From the NCBI GenBank assembly GCA_041395205.1, contig JAWLAZ010000001.1, forward strand, positions 186,001 through 250,000: a DNA stretch of 64,000 bases. The letters run 5' to 3'. The stretch's first letter is position 1. Each line of letters opens with the position of its first letter. The notes under the pieces were generated by a model. That model ran no database searches. It was not told the origin of the DNA and worked only from the letters and a program-made list of their open reading frames with translations. A program made the position numbers and the translations under genes. This document shows, piece after piece, positions 16,751 to 25,282 of this stretch. This DNA is from JAHEFU01 sp041395205 (GTDB lineage: Bacteria > 4484-113 > JAFGCY01).

Positions 16751-17362
16751 ATGAGCATGAAGCACGAAGCCGCAGAGGGACTTTCCCGCCGCGAAATGAT
16801 CAGCCGCCTGCTGGGGGCGGGCTGCACCGCCTGCCTGGGAGCGCTGGCCACCTCCTGCCCGGGGGGCAGCGACTGGGGTAAGCCGGAGAAGCATGCTGCC
16901 TCCGGCATGGCGGACCAGCTGGAATTCGCGGTCAGCGATGTGCCGCTCAATTCCGCACGGCCCGTGGTGGTCGGCGGGGCGATGGCCTTCCTCGTGCATT
17001 ACGAGATGGGCGGGGCCGAGCACTGGATTGCACTCGAGAACAAGTGCACCCACAAGAAGAGCGCGCTCAACTTCGACGAAGCGGAGCACATCTTCAAGTG
17101 CCCGCTGCATGACAGCGAATTCGCCATGGACGGCAGTGTGCGCGAGCGGCCGGGGCCGAAGTTCTGGCCGGCCAAGCGCGGGCTGTTCAGCTGGCCGGTG
17201 GAAGTCGATGGCGAGAGGGTGCGCATCATGGCTGATGCCGGCAGCGAAGGCAGCGAGTTCGTCTCGGCGGAAGCCGGCGATTCAGCAGCCGGTGATACCG
17301 CTGGCAACGACGCATCCGGCGGCGAGCATGGAGGCGGCGGCGAGCACGACGGCGACGAGTAG
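16751..17362 (+). CDS. Rieske [2Fe-2S] protein with Tat/lipobox-type leader
   Basis: The 203-residue protein has an N-terminal twin-arginine leader (LSRREMISRLLGAG) followed by a possible lipobox LATSC. The Rieske cluster ligands are C-T-H (ENKCTHKKS) and C-P-L-H (FKCPLHDSEF), about 20 residues apart, as in arsenite-oxidase-small-subunit or dioxygenase-ferredoxin-like Rieske domains. It would carry electrons at the outer face of the cytoplasmic membrane. The C terminus is a Gly/Asp/His/Glu-rich tail (GGEHGGGGEHDGDE). GGAGGA at 16741-16746 lies 4 bases before the ATG; an upstream GTG at 16739 is unlikely. No partner cytochrome b gene is next to it. Confidence 0.88.
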   Translation: MSMKHEAAEGLSRREMISRLLGAGCTACLGALATSCPGGSDWGKPEKHAASGMADQLEFAVSDVPLNSARPVVVGGAMAFLVHYEMGGAEHWIALENKCTHKKSALNFDEAEHIFKCPLHDSEFAMDGSVRERPGPKFWPAKRGLFSWPVEVDGERVRIMADAGSEGSEFVSAEAGDSAAGDTAGNDASGGEHGGGGEHDGDE

Positions 17363-17386
17363 GATGCCCGGATTGCTCAGGGCCTC

Positions 17387-18844
17387 CTACAGCCTCTCGA
17401 TCCAGGGCTGGACGCGGCGCAGCACCGTGTCCCGGCCGAGCGTGACAACGAGGTCATAGAAGCCGGGGCTGATCGCATCACCGGTCAGCGCCACGCGCCA
17501 GGGCTGCATCACCTTGCCGCGCCCGAGCCCGCTTGACTCCACGAAGTCGTCCACGATCGGGGCCAGCTGCTCCTCGGTCCACTCACCATCGCCGAGCGCC
17601 TGCATTCCGGCTGCGATCTCCGACAGCACCTGCTTGGCACTTTCGTTCTCCGTGAGGAACTTGGCAACACTCTTCCCGTTGTTGTCAGCTTCGGCAGGGT
17701 CGCGGAAGAAGTACCAGGCGTTCGCCTCCATCTCGGTCAGGTAGGCGATCTTCTCCTGGAAGAGCGTGAACACATGCTTCGCATAGTCCTCGCCGCGGAA
17801 GCTGAACCACTCCGCAGGCACGAAGGGCCGCAGCCGCTCAGCCAGCGCTTCGGCTGACAACTCGCGGATGTACAGCTCATTGAAGAACTTCAGCTTGTCC
17901 GGGTTGAAGGCCCCTGCCGCCTTGGTGCAGCGGTGCGGATCGAAGGCCTGCTTCAATTCCTCGAGCGTCATCTTCTCGCGGTCATCCCCCGGAGCCCAGC
18001 CGATCAGCGCGAGGAAGTTCACCATCGCCTCCGGCAGCACGCCCTGCTCCTCGTAGGCATCCACCGCCGTGGCCCCGTGGCGCTTTGACAACCTCTGGCG
18101 GTCCATCCCGACGATCAGCGGTACATGGCCGAACTCCGGCGGGGTCTGCCCGAGCGCCTCGTGCAGCAGGATCTGCTTCGGCGTATTGGAGATGTGGTCC
18201 TCGCCGCGCAGCACGTTCGTGATCTGCATGTCAATGTCGTCGCAGACCACGACGAAGTTGTACAGCGGCTGGCCATTGCCCTTGAACAGCACGAAGTCGC
18301 CGACCTCATTGCTGCTGAAGGTCACCTTACCGCGCACGGCATCCTCCCAGCTCACCTCGACATCGCGCGGGCAGCGGAAACGCACCGGCATCACCTCACC
18401 GGCTGCCAGCCGCCGCTCCTGCTCCTCGCGCGTGATGTCGCGGTAGGGGGAGAAGATCAGCTTCTTGCCGTCCGGGCCGGTCATCTCCTCAGCCGTGGCC
18501 GGGCAGTAGAACACATGCCCCGCGTCCCAGAGCTGCTTCATGTACTGCTGGTGCAGCGGGCGGCGCATGCTCTGGTAGTAGGGCGGGAAGGGCCCGATCG
18601 ACTCACCGAACTGCGTGGGGTCCGGCCCCTCGTCCCACATGATCCCCAGCCACTGCAGGCCATCCAGGATCGCGCGCATGCTCTCTTCGGTGGAGCGCTC
18701 CTCATCAGTGTCCTCCACGCGCAGGATGAACACACCGCCCTGGCCCTTGGCCCAGAGGTAGTTGAACAGCGCCGTGCGCGCGCCGCCGGTGTGCAGGTAA
18801 CCCGTCGGTGACGGGGCGAATCGGACTCTCAGTGTTCCAGCCAT
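17387..18844 (-). CDS. gltX: glutamyl-tRNA synthetase
   Basis: This class I synthetase charges tRNA-Glu (and possibly tRNA-Gln). The 485-residue protein starts MAGTLRVRFAPSPTGYLHTGGARTALFNY, which contains the HIGH-equivalent. The KMSKS-equivalent is QRLSKRHGAT near residues 250-258, and the anticodon-binding domain ends the chain. The length matches the family. The Arg-Leu-Ser-Lys core (residues 251-254) is encoded by AGG TTG TCA AAG, a run of rare codons that creates the heptamer TTGACAA at 18085-18091 on the plus strand. A TATAAT ends 8 bases before the ATG, predicting a leaderless mRNA. Confidence 0.97.
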   Translation of the reverse strand: MAGTLRVRFAPSPTGYLHTGGARTALFNYLWAKGQGGVFILRVEDTDEERSTEESMRAILDGLQWLGIMWDEGPDPTQFGESIGPFPPYYQSMRRPLHQQYMKQLWDAGHVFYCPATAEEMTGPDGKKLIFSPYRDITREEQERRLAAGEVMPVRFRCPRDVEVSWEDAVRGKVTFSSNEVGDFVLFKGNGQPLYNFVVVCDDIDMQITNVLRGEDHISNTPKQILLHEALGQTPPEFGHVPLIVGMDRQRLSKRHGATAVDAYEEQGVLPEAMVNFLALIGWAPGDDREKMTLEELKQAFDPHRCTKAAGAFNPDKLKFFNELYIRELSAEALAERLRPFVPAEWFSFRGEDYAKHVFTLFQEKIAYLTEMEANAWYFFRDPAEADNNGKSVAKFLTENESAKQVLSEIAAGMQALGDGEWTEEQLAPIVDDFVESSGLGRGKVMQPWRVALTGDAISPGFYDLVVTLGRDTVLRRVQPWIERL

Positions 18845-18852
18845 AGGCGCAG

Positions 18853-18858
18853 ATTATA
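18853..18858 (-). promoter_or_regulatory. gltX -10 hexamer, leaderless spacing
   Basis: On the minus strand TATAAT is separated by 8 bases from the gltX ATG at 18844, and no Shine-Dalgarno sequence intervenes. Confidence 0.6.
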
Positions 18859-19063
18859 GCGGGGTGGAGCCCGGCTCAGATCCGGCTGAAGAGTCCGTCA
18901 AGTTATTGTTTGGCGGAAATCTATAAGGTATAAATGGAACACCAGCCGCGGCCGGTAGTCTAAACCACTGCCCGATCAGGACGCGCGCGGGCATGCGCGC
19001 TCACCGGCTGGACTGAGGGCATCCCATTGACAGGCATCACTGGGCACCATTCGCTGTGAGGAT

Positions 19064-21892
19064 ATGAAATTGGTCACGACTTCCGCCCGCCTGGGCATTC
19101 TGTTGCTTGCGATCCTGCTCGCCTCCTGCGCGGGCCAGTCCGGTTCCGTCGCGCCCGTTACTGAACGCGATGCAGCGGCCGGTGCCGTTGATGACTCCGG
19201 TGAATTCTTCGAGCTGAAAGGCGGCCTGCAGATCAGCATGGCCGAGGCCTATGAGCGCCTCGAGCAGCAGCCCGGCAGTCCCGGTCTGGACTACGACCCG
19301 CAGCGCATCATGCTGGCCTACGATTCCCAGGCCCCGGCCTTCAGGGGCGCAAGCCAGCTCCCGGCTGCCGGAGCGGCCAGCCCGGCCCGCAGCCAGGGCA
19401 GCGCGCGGCTGAAGCGCAATGCACAGTTCATGGACTGGACGGATGACATCGCCGCCCGTTACGGCCTGGCGGTCGTGAGCCAGGTCTATGTGGATGACAA
19501 CAACTTCGCCTGCTTCAGCCTGCCCGCGGGCCAGGATGCGGCGGCGGTGCTGACTGCGCTGCGCTCGGACGCAGCGCTGAGCGGCGTGCTGAGCCATGCC
19601 TTCCATGAACCGCTGCGCCAGGCCTGCTATGAGCCCAATGATCCTGACTACCAGAACAGCAATTCCAACGGCGGCAGCGGCGGGCAGTGGAGCCTGCACA
19701 AGATCGGCGCGAACTTCGGCTGGAACTTCGGCCGCGGCAGCAGCGACGTCTGGGTCGCGGTGGTGGACACCGGCGTGCGCACCACGCATGAGGAGCTGAG
19801 CCGGGCCTGCTTCACCTCGGCGGACTTCCCGGGCGAGAAGCTCAACGTGATCGGTGACAACACCAACATCAGCGACAGCGACGGGCACGGGACCTTCATC
19901 GCCGGCATCGTCGGCGCGGAGGGCAACAACAGCCGCACGATCACCGGCGTGGCCCCGGACGTGCGCGTGCTGCCCGTGAAGATCGCCAACACCGGCACCG
20001 CGCCGCTCGGTTCGATCATTGAGGGCTGTTACCTGGGCTTTGACCTCGGGGCGCAGGTCGTCAACCTGAGCTGGGGCAGCTATGGCGGTCCCGTACCTCA
20101 GGAACAGGCGATGGTCAACTTCATCTGGAACAACGGCGGGATCTTCATCAGCGCCGCCGGCAATGACAGCACCACTGATGCGCACTATCCCTGCAGCTAT
20201 TCCAAGGCGATCAGCGTCGGCAGTACTGCGGTTGGCACAAATGACGCCCGCGCCGGTTTCAGCAATTTCGGCAGTTATGTCGACATGGCTGCTCCGGGCA
20301 ATGCCCTGAAGAGCTGCCGTGAGAATGCTGACACGAACTACGTCAGCGGCGGCCAGGGCACGAGCTTCAGCGCGCCGATCGTGGCGGGCGTGGCCGCGCT
20401 GATGTGGAGCTACAGCCCGACCCTGACGAACACCGAGATCCGCACGATCATGTACGACACCGGCAAGCCGACCACGGGCTTCGATTCCGGCAACCCTGTG
20501 CGCCGCGTGGACCTGCCGGGGATCTTCGGCCTGCTGACCGAGAAGGCGATCGAGATCCCGGCGCTGGAGACGCTGACCGTCAGCGGCACGCAGCTGGTCA
20601 GCATCAATGTGCTCGGCAGCCCGCCGAGCGTGACACTCTACATTGACGACGAAGCGGCCCAGACCCTGACGAGTGCCCCCTGGGACTTCGAGGTGGACTT
20701 CTCGAACTACCTGTTCCAGAGTGTCAACCTGCGCTTCGAGGCCGAGCTGGACGGCCAGCCCGTCTCCAATTCGGTGGACGTGCTGGTTGACAACACCGCC
20801 GCGACCTTCCCTCTGCAGGAGGACTTCGAGGGCGAGGGTCGCGACTTCGAGCCGCTGGACTTCCGCGACTACAGCGATGCGCTGATCGACGCGGTGCGCC
20901 AGGGCGGCGGTGACAGCGGCAGCGTGCGCAGCAACGGCAGCGGCCGCTGGAAGGACCAGAACGGCGCGACCAACGGCGGGGCCTTCGCGCTGCACAACAG
21001 CAATGACTTCAACACCTACGACGCCTTTGAGACCGACGCCGTGGTCAGCCGCCGGATCAGTCTCTCCGGAATCTCTGATCCGAGCCTGGTGTTCCACCAC
21101 CACTTCAACATCGAGAACGGCGGCAGCGAGAAGGACCGCGGCTGGGTGCTGGTCACGGAGGACGAGGGCCTGAGCTACAGCCCCGGCAAGCTGAAGGGTG
21201 TCTCCAAGGACAGCTACTACAGCGGCAGCCTGCCGGCCTGGAGCACGGCGGCGGTGGATCTCTCGGCCTTCGCCGGCAAGACCGTGCGCGTGGTCTTCCT
21301 GTTTGAGTCCGATGTCAGCGGCAGCGGTGAGAACACGGGAGAGCCCACCGGCTGGTGGCTGGACGACATCACCGTGGGCCGGGCCTACCAGGAGGACTTC
21401 CCGCGCATCGACGGCGTGGACTTCCTGCCGGGCACGAGCGTGGGCGTGGCCCCACGCCTGGAGCAGTTCAACCTGAGCGTGGAGAACCCGCAGGATGTGA
21501 GCAAGGTCCGCTACTGGCTGGATGTCGCGCCCTACGGCGAGCTGACCCCCGGGCTGGACACGATCATCGACGTGATTAGCGGCGGGGCCTTCGAGGTGCT
21601 GGTCGGTGCGCCGGACCTGAGGAACCAGGCCGCGCAGCTCAATGTCTACGTCTATGACGAACTTGACAACCAGGGCCCGGTCACGACCGTGCCGTTCTAT
21701 ATCTTCAACCTGCCCGGCGATGCCAACCTTGACAACGTCGTGGACATGACGGACTACGAACTGATCCGCAGCAAGCACGGCCTGACGAGCACGAGCCCCG
21801 GCTACCTGCCATTCTACGACTCAAACCTCGACGGCATCGTCAACGAGGTGGATCTGGCGGCGGTCGGCTATTACCTTGGGGAGAGCATTTAG
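19064..21892 (+). CDS. subtilisin-like lipoprotein protease with C-terminal dockerin
   Basis: The 942-residue precursor has a signal peptide with lipobox ILLASC, a propeptide-like region (about residues 40-200), then an S8 peptidase domain. The catalytic triad is visible: Asp in VAVVDTGVRTTH (about 236), His in DGHGTFIAGIVG (about 275) and Ser in QGTSFSAPIVAGVAALM (about 434). The oxyanion Asn is in SAAGNDST. Beta-rich domains follow (about 510-880), including one resembling MAM/concanavalin-like modules (GWWLDDITVG). The last 60 residues are a type I dockerin: DANLDNVVDMTDYELI and DSNLDGIVNEVDLAAV form two EF-hand-like calcium loops. Having both a lipid anchor and a dockerin is unusual. Confidence 0.92.
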   Translation: MKLVTTSARLGILLLAILLASCAGQSGSVAPVTERDAAAGAVDDSGEFFELKGGLQISMAEAYERLEQQPGSPGLDYDPQRIMLAYDSQAPAFRGASQLPAAGAASPARSQGSARLKRNAQFMDWTDDIAARYGLAVVSQVYVDDNNFACFSLPAGQDAAAVLTALRSDAALSGVLSHAFHEPLRQACYEPNDPDYQNSNSNGGSGGQWSLHKIGANFGWNFGRGSSDVWVAVVDTGVRTTHEELSRACFTSADFPGEKLNVIGDNTNISDSDGHGTFIAGIVGAEGNNSRTITGVAPDVRVLPVKIANTGTAPLGSIIEGCYLGFDLGAQVVNLSWGSYGGPVPQEQAMVNFIWNNGGIFISAAGNDSTTDAHYPCSYSKAISVGSTAVGTNDARAGFSNFGSYVDMAAPGNALKSCRENADTNYVSGGQGTSFSAPIVAGVAALMWSYSPTLTNTEIRTIMYDTGKPTTGFDSGNPVRRVDLPGIFGLLTEKAIEIPALETLTVSGTQLVSINVLGSPPSVTLYIDDEAAQTLTSAPWDFEVDFSNYLFQSVNLRFEAELDGQPVSNSVDVLVDNTAATFPLQEDFEGEGRDFEPLDFRDYSDALIDAVRQGGGDSGSVRSNGSGRWKDQNGATNGGAFALHNSNDFNTYDAFETDAVVSRRISLSGISDPSLVFHHHFNIENGGSEKDRGWVLVTEDEGLSYSPGKLKGVSKDSYYSGSLPAWSTAAVDLSAFAGKTVRVVFLFESDVSGSGENTGEPTGWWLDDITVGRAYQEDFPRIDGVDFLPGTSVGVAPRLEQFNLSVENPQDVSKVRYWLDVAPYGELTPGLDTIIDVISGGAFEVLVGAPDLRNQAAQLNVYVYDELDNQGPVTTVPFYIFNLPGDANLDNVVDMTDYELIRSKHGLTSTSPGYLPFYDSNLDGIVNEVDLAAVGYYLGESI

Positions 21893-21957
21893 GACCTGGG
21901 AGCTCGGTTGTAGGGAGTAGCGGACGGGGATCTGGGAGCTGGGTTGTAGGGTGTAGC
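21893..21957. repeat. G-rich heptad repeat, family 2 (two units)
   Basis: Two imperfect copies of a unit reading roughly GGGAGCTGGGTTGTAGGGTG follow the protease stop codon. The unit has a 7-base internal rhythm (GGGAGCT GGGTTGT AGGGTGT). Related units occur at 34390-34462 in the same orientation, and at 22600-22640, 28412-28440 and 34675-34822 in the opposite orientation. Confidence 0.65.
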
Positions 21958-21961
21958 GGAG

Positions 21962-22015
21962 GCCAGGCCGTTGGCCTGGCGGGGGTGCGGTCACGCTTTG
22001 GCGTGACTGCCGCAC
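21962..22015. repeat. two REP-like palindromes
   Basis: The first hairpin pairs GCCAGGCC (21962-21969) with GGCCTGGC (21973-21980). The second pairs GTGCGG-TCACGC (21985-21996) with GCGTGA...CCGCAC (22001-22015). Neither is followed by a T-run. Similar short GC palindromes occur at 22577, 27938, 28110 and 28394. They may serve as 3' ends of the convergent transcripts that meet here. Confidence 0.55.
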
Positions 22016-22061
22016 AATCTTCAGCAATCCTGATTCTTCGCTGGCAACCGGCGTCGCGAGG

Positions 22062-22559
22062 TCACGCATCAGTTTGCAGAATTGCAATTCCCGTCCTTTC
22101 TCTGATTTCCCGCACAAGTTGCCCGCATCCTGATTTGGGATAGTGCATGGTCCACCACTCCTCTCCCTCAGGAGGACTGCCGCCAGCGACCACTGTTAGA
22201 GCACGAAACTCGTTGTCAAGGTCATCAATCATCTCAAGAATGGCAACAGATCCCGGATGGTTCAGGAAGCCAGGATCTGTCATGATTTCCTCCAGCTCCA
22301 CCCTTGTCGATAGTTCCCTGACATAATCAATCAGAATCTTCCTGTAGCCGTTGGACAGATCCCACATTAGTTGAGCATAAGCTTCAAGAAACAAGAAGGG
22401 ATTGGTCCTTCCTGGATGTGCCTCATGCATCCATTCTGCCTTGTAACTACTCAATAAGTCGAGTGTTTCAGGAGAATGACTCAAGTAATCTGGCAAGTAG
22501 CCTGCATTGACTCTATCTTCCTTGAAGCTGAGGAGCAATTTCTTGAGTCGTTCGGACAT
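22062..22559 (-). CDS. hypothetical protein in a repeat-bounded, lower-GC island
   Basis: The 165-residue protein (MSERLKKLLLSFKEDRVNAG ... ERTGIAILQTDA) is soluble, acidic and probably mostly helical, with WWTMHYPKSGCGQLVREI near the end. I recognise no family. Its base composition is visibly lower in GC than the neighbours, with frequent AAA, GAA, ATT and CTC codons. It is bounded by palindromes and by oppositely oriented family-2 heptad repeats on each side. This suggests a laterally acquired gene such as a contact-system immunity protein, but that role is a guess. A GAGGA motif precedes the ATG. Confidence 0.6.
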   Translation of the reverse strand: MSERLKKLLLSFKEDRVNAGYLPDYLSHSPETLDLLSSYKAEWMHEAHPGRTNPFLFLEAYAQLMWDLSNGYRKILIDYVRELSTRVELEEIMTDPGFLNHPGSVAILEMIDDLDNEFRALTVVAGGSPPEGEEWWTMHYPKSGCGQLVREIRERTGIAILQTDA

Positions 22560-22576
22560 ATCAGTTCCTCACAATT

Positions 22577-22597
22577 GTGCGACATCAAGTGTCGCAC
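22577..22597. repeat. perfect 8-bp palindrome
   Basis: GTGCGACA (22577-22584) and TGTCGCAC (22590-22597) form a hairpin with a 5-base loop, immediately upstream of the hypothetical gene at 22062-22559. Confidence 0.55.
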
Positions 22598-22599
22598 CT

Positions 22600-22640
22600 C
22601 CCGCTCCGCTACACCCGACAACCGAGATCCTAGCTCCTAC
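22600..22640. repeat. family 2 heptad repeat, inverted orientation
   Basis: The segment contains GCTACACCCGACAACCGAG and related heptads, the complement of the units at 21893-21957. Together the two copies bracket the gene at 22062-22559 as inverted repeats. Confidence 0.55.
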
Positions 22641-23374
22641 CGGCCCTGGCCGGTAGCCCGGATCAGGATCTCGTTGACATCCACATGCGGCGGCTGTTCC
22701 ATCGCCCAGAGCACGGCGCGCGCGATGTCCTCCCCGTCCATGGCGTAGTCGAAGCGCCCGCCCAGATTGTCAAGCACTTCCCTGTCGGTGATGTGGTCGG
22801 TCAGCTCGGTCCTGACGATCCCCGGCGAGATCACGGTCACGCGCACGCGGTCGTCAAGTTCCTGGCGCAGTCCCTCGCTGATCGCGCGCACGGCCCACTT
22901 GGTGGCGCTGTACACGGCGTAGTTCGGCCAGACCCAGTGCCCGGAGATTGACGACACATTGATGATGTGCCCGCTGCCCTGCTCGAGGAAGCGGTTGAGC
23001 GTGGCGGCGATGCCGTAGAGCGTACCCTTGATGTTGACATCCACCATCCGATCCCATTCGTCCACATGCATGTTGCGCAGCGGGCTGACCGGCATCAGCC
23101 CGGCGTTGTTGAAGATGCAGTCCACCCGGCCGTACTCGTCCACCGCGGCCTGCACCAGGGCTTCCACCTGCTCACGCTGCACCACGTCGCAGCTGCGCCA
23201 GCTGGCAATGCCCTGCCCGGCACTGATGCGGCTGCACAGCGCCTCGAGCCTGTCCGTGCGGCGTGCGCCGAGCATCAGCTTCGCGCCATGCGCGGCGAGC
23301 ATTTCGGCGCTGGCTTCACCGATGCCGCTGGAGGCACCTGTGATGACAACGATCTTCCCGGCAACTGCGGACAT
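22637..23374 (-). CDS. classical short-chain dehydrogenase/reductase
   Basis: The 245-residue protein has the Rossmann cofactor motif TGASSGIG (about residues 13-20), NNAG (about 89-92), the catalytic Ser in VSSISG and the YxxxK pair in YSATKWAVRA. The residues after beta-2 (GARRTDRLE) favour NADP(H). The sequence resembles the YdfG/'SDR family oxidoreductase' group that reduces 3-hydroxy acids or carbonyls; the substrate is unknown. GGGGAGA precedes the ATG. It is a single-gene unit on the same strand as the CorC gene upstream. Confidence 0.9.
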   Translation of the reverse strand: MSAVAGKIVVITGASSGIGEASAEMLAAHGAKLMLGARRTDRLEALCSRISAGQGIASWRSCDVVQREQVEALVQAAVDEYGRVDCIFNNAGLMPVSPLRNMHVDEWDRMVDVNIKGTLYGIAATLNRFLEQGSGHIINVSSISGHWVWPNYAVYSATKWAVRAISEGLRQELDDRVRVTVISPGIVRTELTDHITDREVLDNLGGRFDYAMDGEDIARAVLWAMEQPPHVDVNEILIRATGQGR

Positions 23375-23427
23375 GCATTCTCCCCTGCCGGCGGTCCCGG
23401 CAGCGGTCGCGATTATAGGCGACGGGT

Positions 23428-24693
23428 TCAGGCCACGCTGGCGCCGCCCAGCGGCAGCACGCGCACGCGGCGGATGCGGTTGCGGTCAACGCTCAGCACC
23501 CTGAGCTGCATCTCGCCGGCGTCGACCGTGTCGCTCTCCTCGGGGATGCGCCCGAGCTGGTTGGCAATGAAGCCGCCCAGAGTGTCCACGTCCTCGGCCT
23601 CGAGGCTCAGGCCCAGCTCCTCGTTGAGGTCACTGAGCGGGCACTGCGCGTCGACGATCCAGCTGCCGTCATCCATGCGGTGGATCTGGCGGCTCTCGTC
23701 ATCATACTCATCCTGGATCTCGCCGACGATCTCCTCGAGCAGGTCCTCGATCGTGACCATCCCGGCGGTGCCGCCGTACTCGTCGAGCACGATCGCCATG
23801 TGGCTCTTGCGGATCTGCAGGTCGCGCATCACGTCGTCAATCTTCTTCGATGCCGGGTAGAACACGGGCTCACGCACGAGCTGGCGCAGGTCGAGCCTGT
23901 CGCTGGCACCGCCGCGCGCCAGGTACTCCAGCAGGTCGCGGATGTGCAGGATCCCGATCACGTTGTCAATGCTTTCCTCGTAGACCGGGAAGCGGCTGTG
24001 GCGGGAGTCGGTGATCACGGCGATGATCCGCGCACCCTCCCAGGCGTTGTCAACGGCCACGAAGTCCGTGCGCGGGGTCATCACCTCGGAGCAGGTGGTC
24101 TCGCCGAACTCGAGGATGTTCTCGATCAGCTCGCGCTCCTCATCCTCCACGTCCTCACCGCTGGCGAGATCGATGCGGAATTCCGGCTCGGCTTCATCCT
24201 CGCCCTCGGCATGTGTGGGCGCAGGCAGCCACTTCGCGAAGGGCTCGGCGAGGATCTGCCCGCCGCGGATGCCCCAGCTCATGCGCTCACCACGGGCACT
24301 GACCGCGCCTGCCACCACGCCGATCGCCGGCAGCAGCAGGGCCGGCAGCAGCGCCAGGCCGATGCGGATCCCCAGTGCCCAGCCATCCAGTTCATTGCCG
24401 GCGAGATAGGCCGGATCCAGCGCCTCGCGCAGGGCCTCAGCCTCGGAATTGACCACGCTGCCCAGCCCGAAGAGCAGCAGGCCGAAGCCCAGCAGCAGCT
24501 GCACGATCCCACCGGCCACGGTGCGGCGGATCTCCTCGGGGCGCAGCAGGCGCGCGATACGTCCTGCCACCGCGGAGTTGGCTGCCAGCGCACTGCCGAA
24601 GCAGGCCAGCAGGCCGAACACGACCATCACGCCTCCGGTGAAGGAGATCTGGTCGAGCAGCAGCAGGGCTGATAAGGGTATGTCAGTGTCCAA
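23428..24693 (-). CDS. HlyC/CorC-family membrane protein with CBS domains
   Basis: The 421-residue protein has an N-terminal membrane region of about four segments (residues 1-140). An acidic linker leads to RELIENILEFGETTCSEVMTPRTDFVAVD, the characteristic entry to the paired CBS domains (HSRFPVYEESIDNVIGILHIRDLL ... IVLDEYGGTAGMVTIEDLLEEIVGEIQDEYD). A C-terminal CorC_HlyC domain follows (LNEELGLSLEAEDVDTLGGFI). The family influences Mg/Co efflux and binds ATP or Mg through CBS. It overlaps ybeY upstream by 11 bases, a conserved neighbourhood in many bacteria. Confidence 0.9.
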   Translation of the reverse strand: MDTDIPLSALLLLDQISFTGGVMVVFGLLACFGSALAANSAVAGRIARLLRPEEIRRTVAGGIVQLLLGFGLLLFGLGSVVNSEAEALREALDPAYLAGNELDGWALGIRIGLALLPALLLPAIGVVAGAVSARGERMSWGIRGGQILAEPFAKWLPAPTHAEGEDEAEPEFRIDLASGEDVEDEERELIENILEFGETTCSEVMTPRTDFVAVDNAWEGARIIAVITDSRHSRFPVYEESIDNVIGILHIRDLLEYLARGGASDRLDLRQLVREPVFYPASKKIDDVMRDLQIRKSHMAIVLDEYGGTAGMVTIEDLLEEIVGEIQDEYDDESRQIHRMDDGSWIVDAQCPLSDLNEELGLSLEAEDVDTLGGFIANQLGRIPEESDTVDAGEMQLRVLSVDRNRIRRVRVLPLGGASVA

Positions 24694-25141
24694 AGTTCTC
24701 CACCTTGATTCCGGCCGACGCGCAGATCTTGCGCGTCAGCCTGTCCATTTCCGCCTGGCTTTCATCATCCGGATGATCATGCCCCGCCAGGTGCAGCATG
24801 CCGTGCGCCAGCAGCGCCGCCGCTTCCTGCACATCAGTGTTGCCGTTGTCACGGGCCTGCCTGCGCACCGCATCCCAGCTCAGCGCCAGGTCACCGCGGT
24901 GCGGATGGTCAGAGGGGTCGGCCGGGAAGGAGAGGATGTCCGTGGCCTGGTCCACATTGCGGAACTGTCGGTTGAGGCGCCGGATCGCCGCATCGTCCAT
25001 CACGCGCAGCGCAACCTGCTCCGTCGGGAACAGTCCGCGCGCCATTGCATCAGCAAGTTCAATGAGCTGAGACCAACTTCGCGGAGGGACATCTATTTCA
25101 GATGCCGCATCGAGATTCCTGCTGGAATTTTCCTGACTCAA
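24683..25141 (-). CDS. ybeY: endoribonuclease YbeY, 16S rRNA maturation
   Basis: The 152-residue protein carries the diagnostic zinc motif HGMLHLAGHDHPDD (H-x3-H-x5-H), preceded by the conserved strand VDQATDILSFP. YbeY trims the 3' end of 16S rRNA and supports ribosome quality control. The start codon is TTG at 25141; a TATACT lies 14 bases further upstream (minus strand), with GGAAAG between. The gene overlaps the corC-like gene. No phoH gene is visible upstream, where the divergent protease-like gene lies instead. Confidence 0.93.
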   Translation of the reverse strand: MSQENSSRNLDAASEIDVPPRSWSQLIELADAMARGLFPTEQVALRVMDDAAIRRLNRQFRNVDQATDILSFPADPSDHPHRGDLALSWDAVRRQARDNGNTDVQEAAALLAHGMLHLAGHDHPDDESQAEMDRLTRKICASAGIKVENFGH

Positions 25142-25270
25142 GGCCGTCTTTCCGAGTATAACACGCAGGTTTGCAGCCTGCGCCGCGATATTATCCGCTC
25201 CGGATGCGTCAGACTTAAAGTGTCTGAGCGTAATTTGACCCTGGCCCGCCTCCTGCGGGGCCGGCTACCC

Positions 25271-25276
25271 TATAAT
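25271..25276 (+). promoter_or_regulatory. -10 hexamer TATAAT 6 bases before a GTG start
   Basis: TATAAT ends at 25276 and the GTG start codon is at 25283. No ribosome-binding site fits in between, so transcription probably starts at or within a base or two of the GTG. TTGACC at 25235-25240 is 30 bases upstream and is too far to be the -35. Confidence 0.6.
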
Positions 25277-25282
25277 CAACAC

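Noticed and set aside
19037..21778. Long antisense open frame opposite the subtilase gene
   Set aside because: High-GC codon bias leaves long open antisense frames; the sense strand has signal peptide, catalytic triad and dockerin.
25235..25240. TTGACC as -35 for the TATAAT at 25271
   Set aside because: The spacing is 30 bases, too long for a sigma-70 type promoter.
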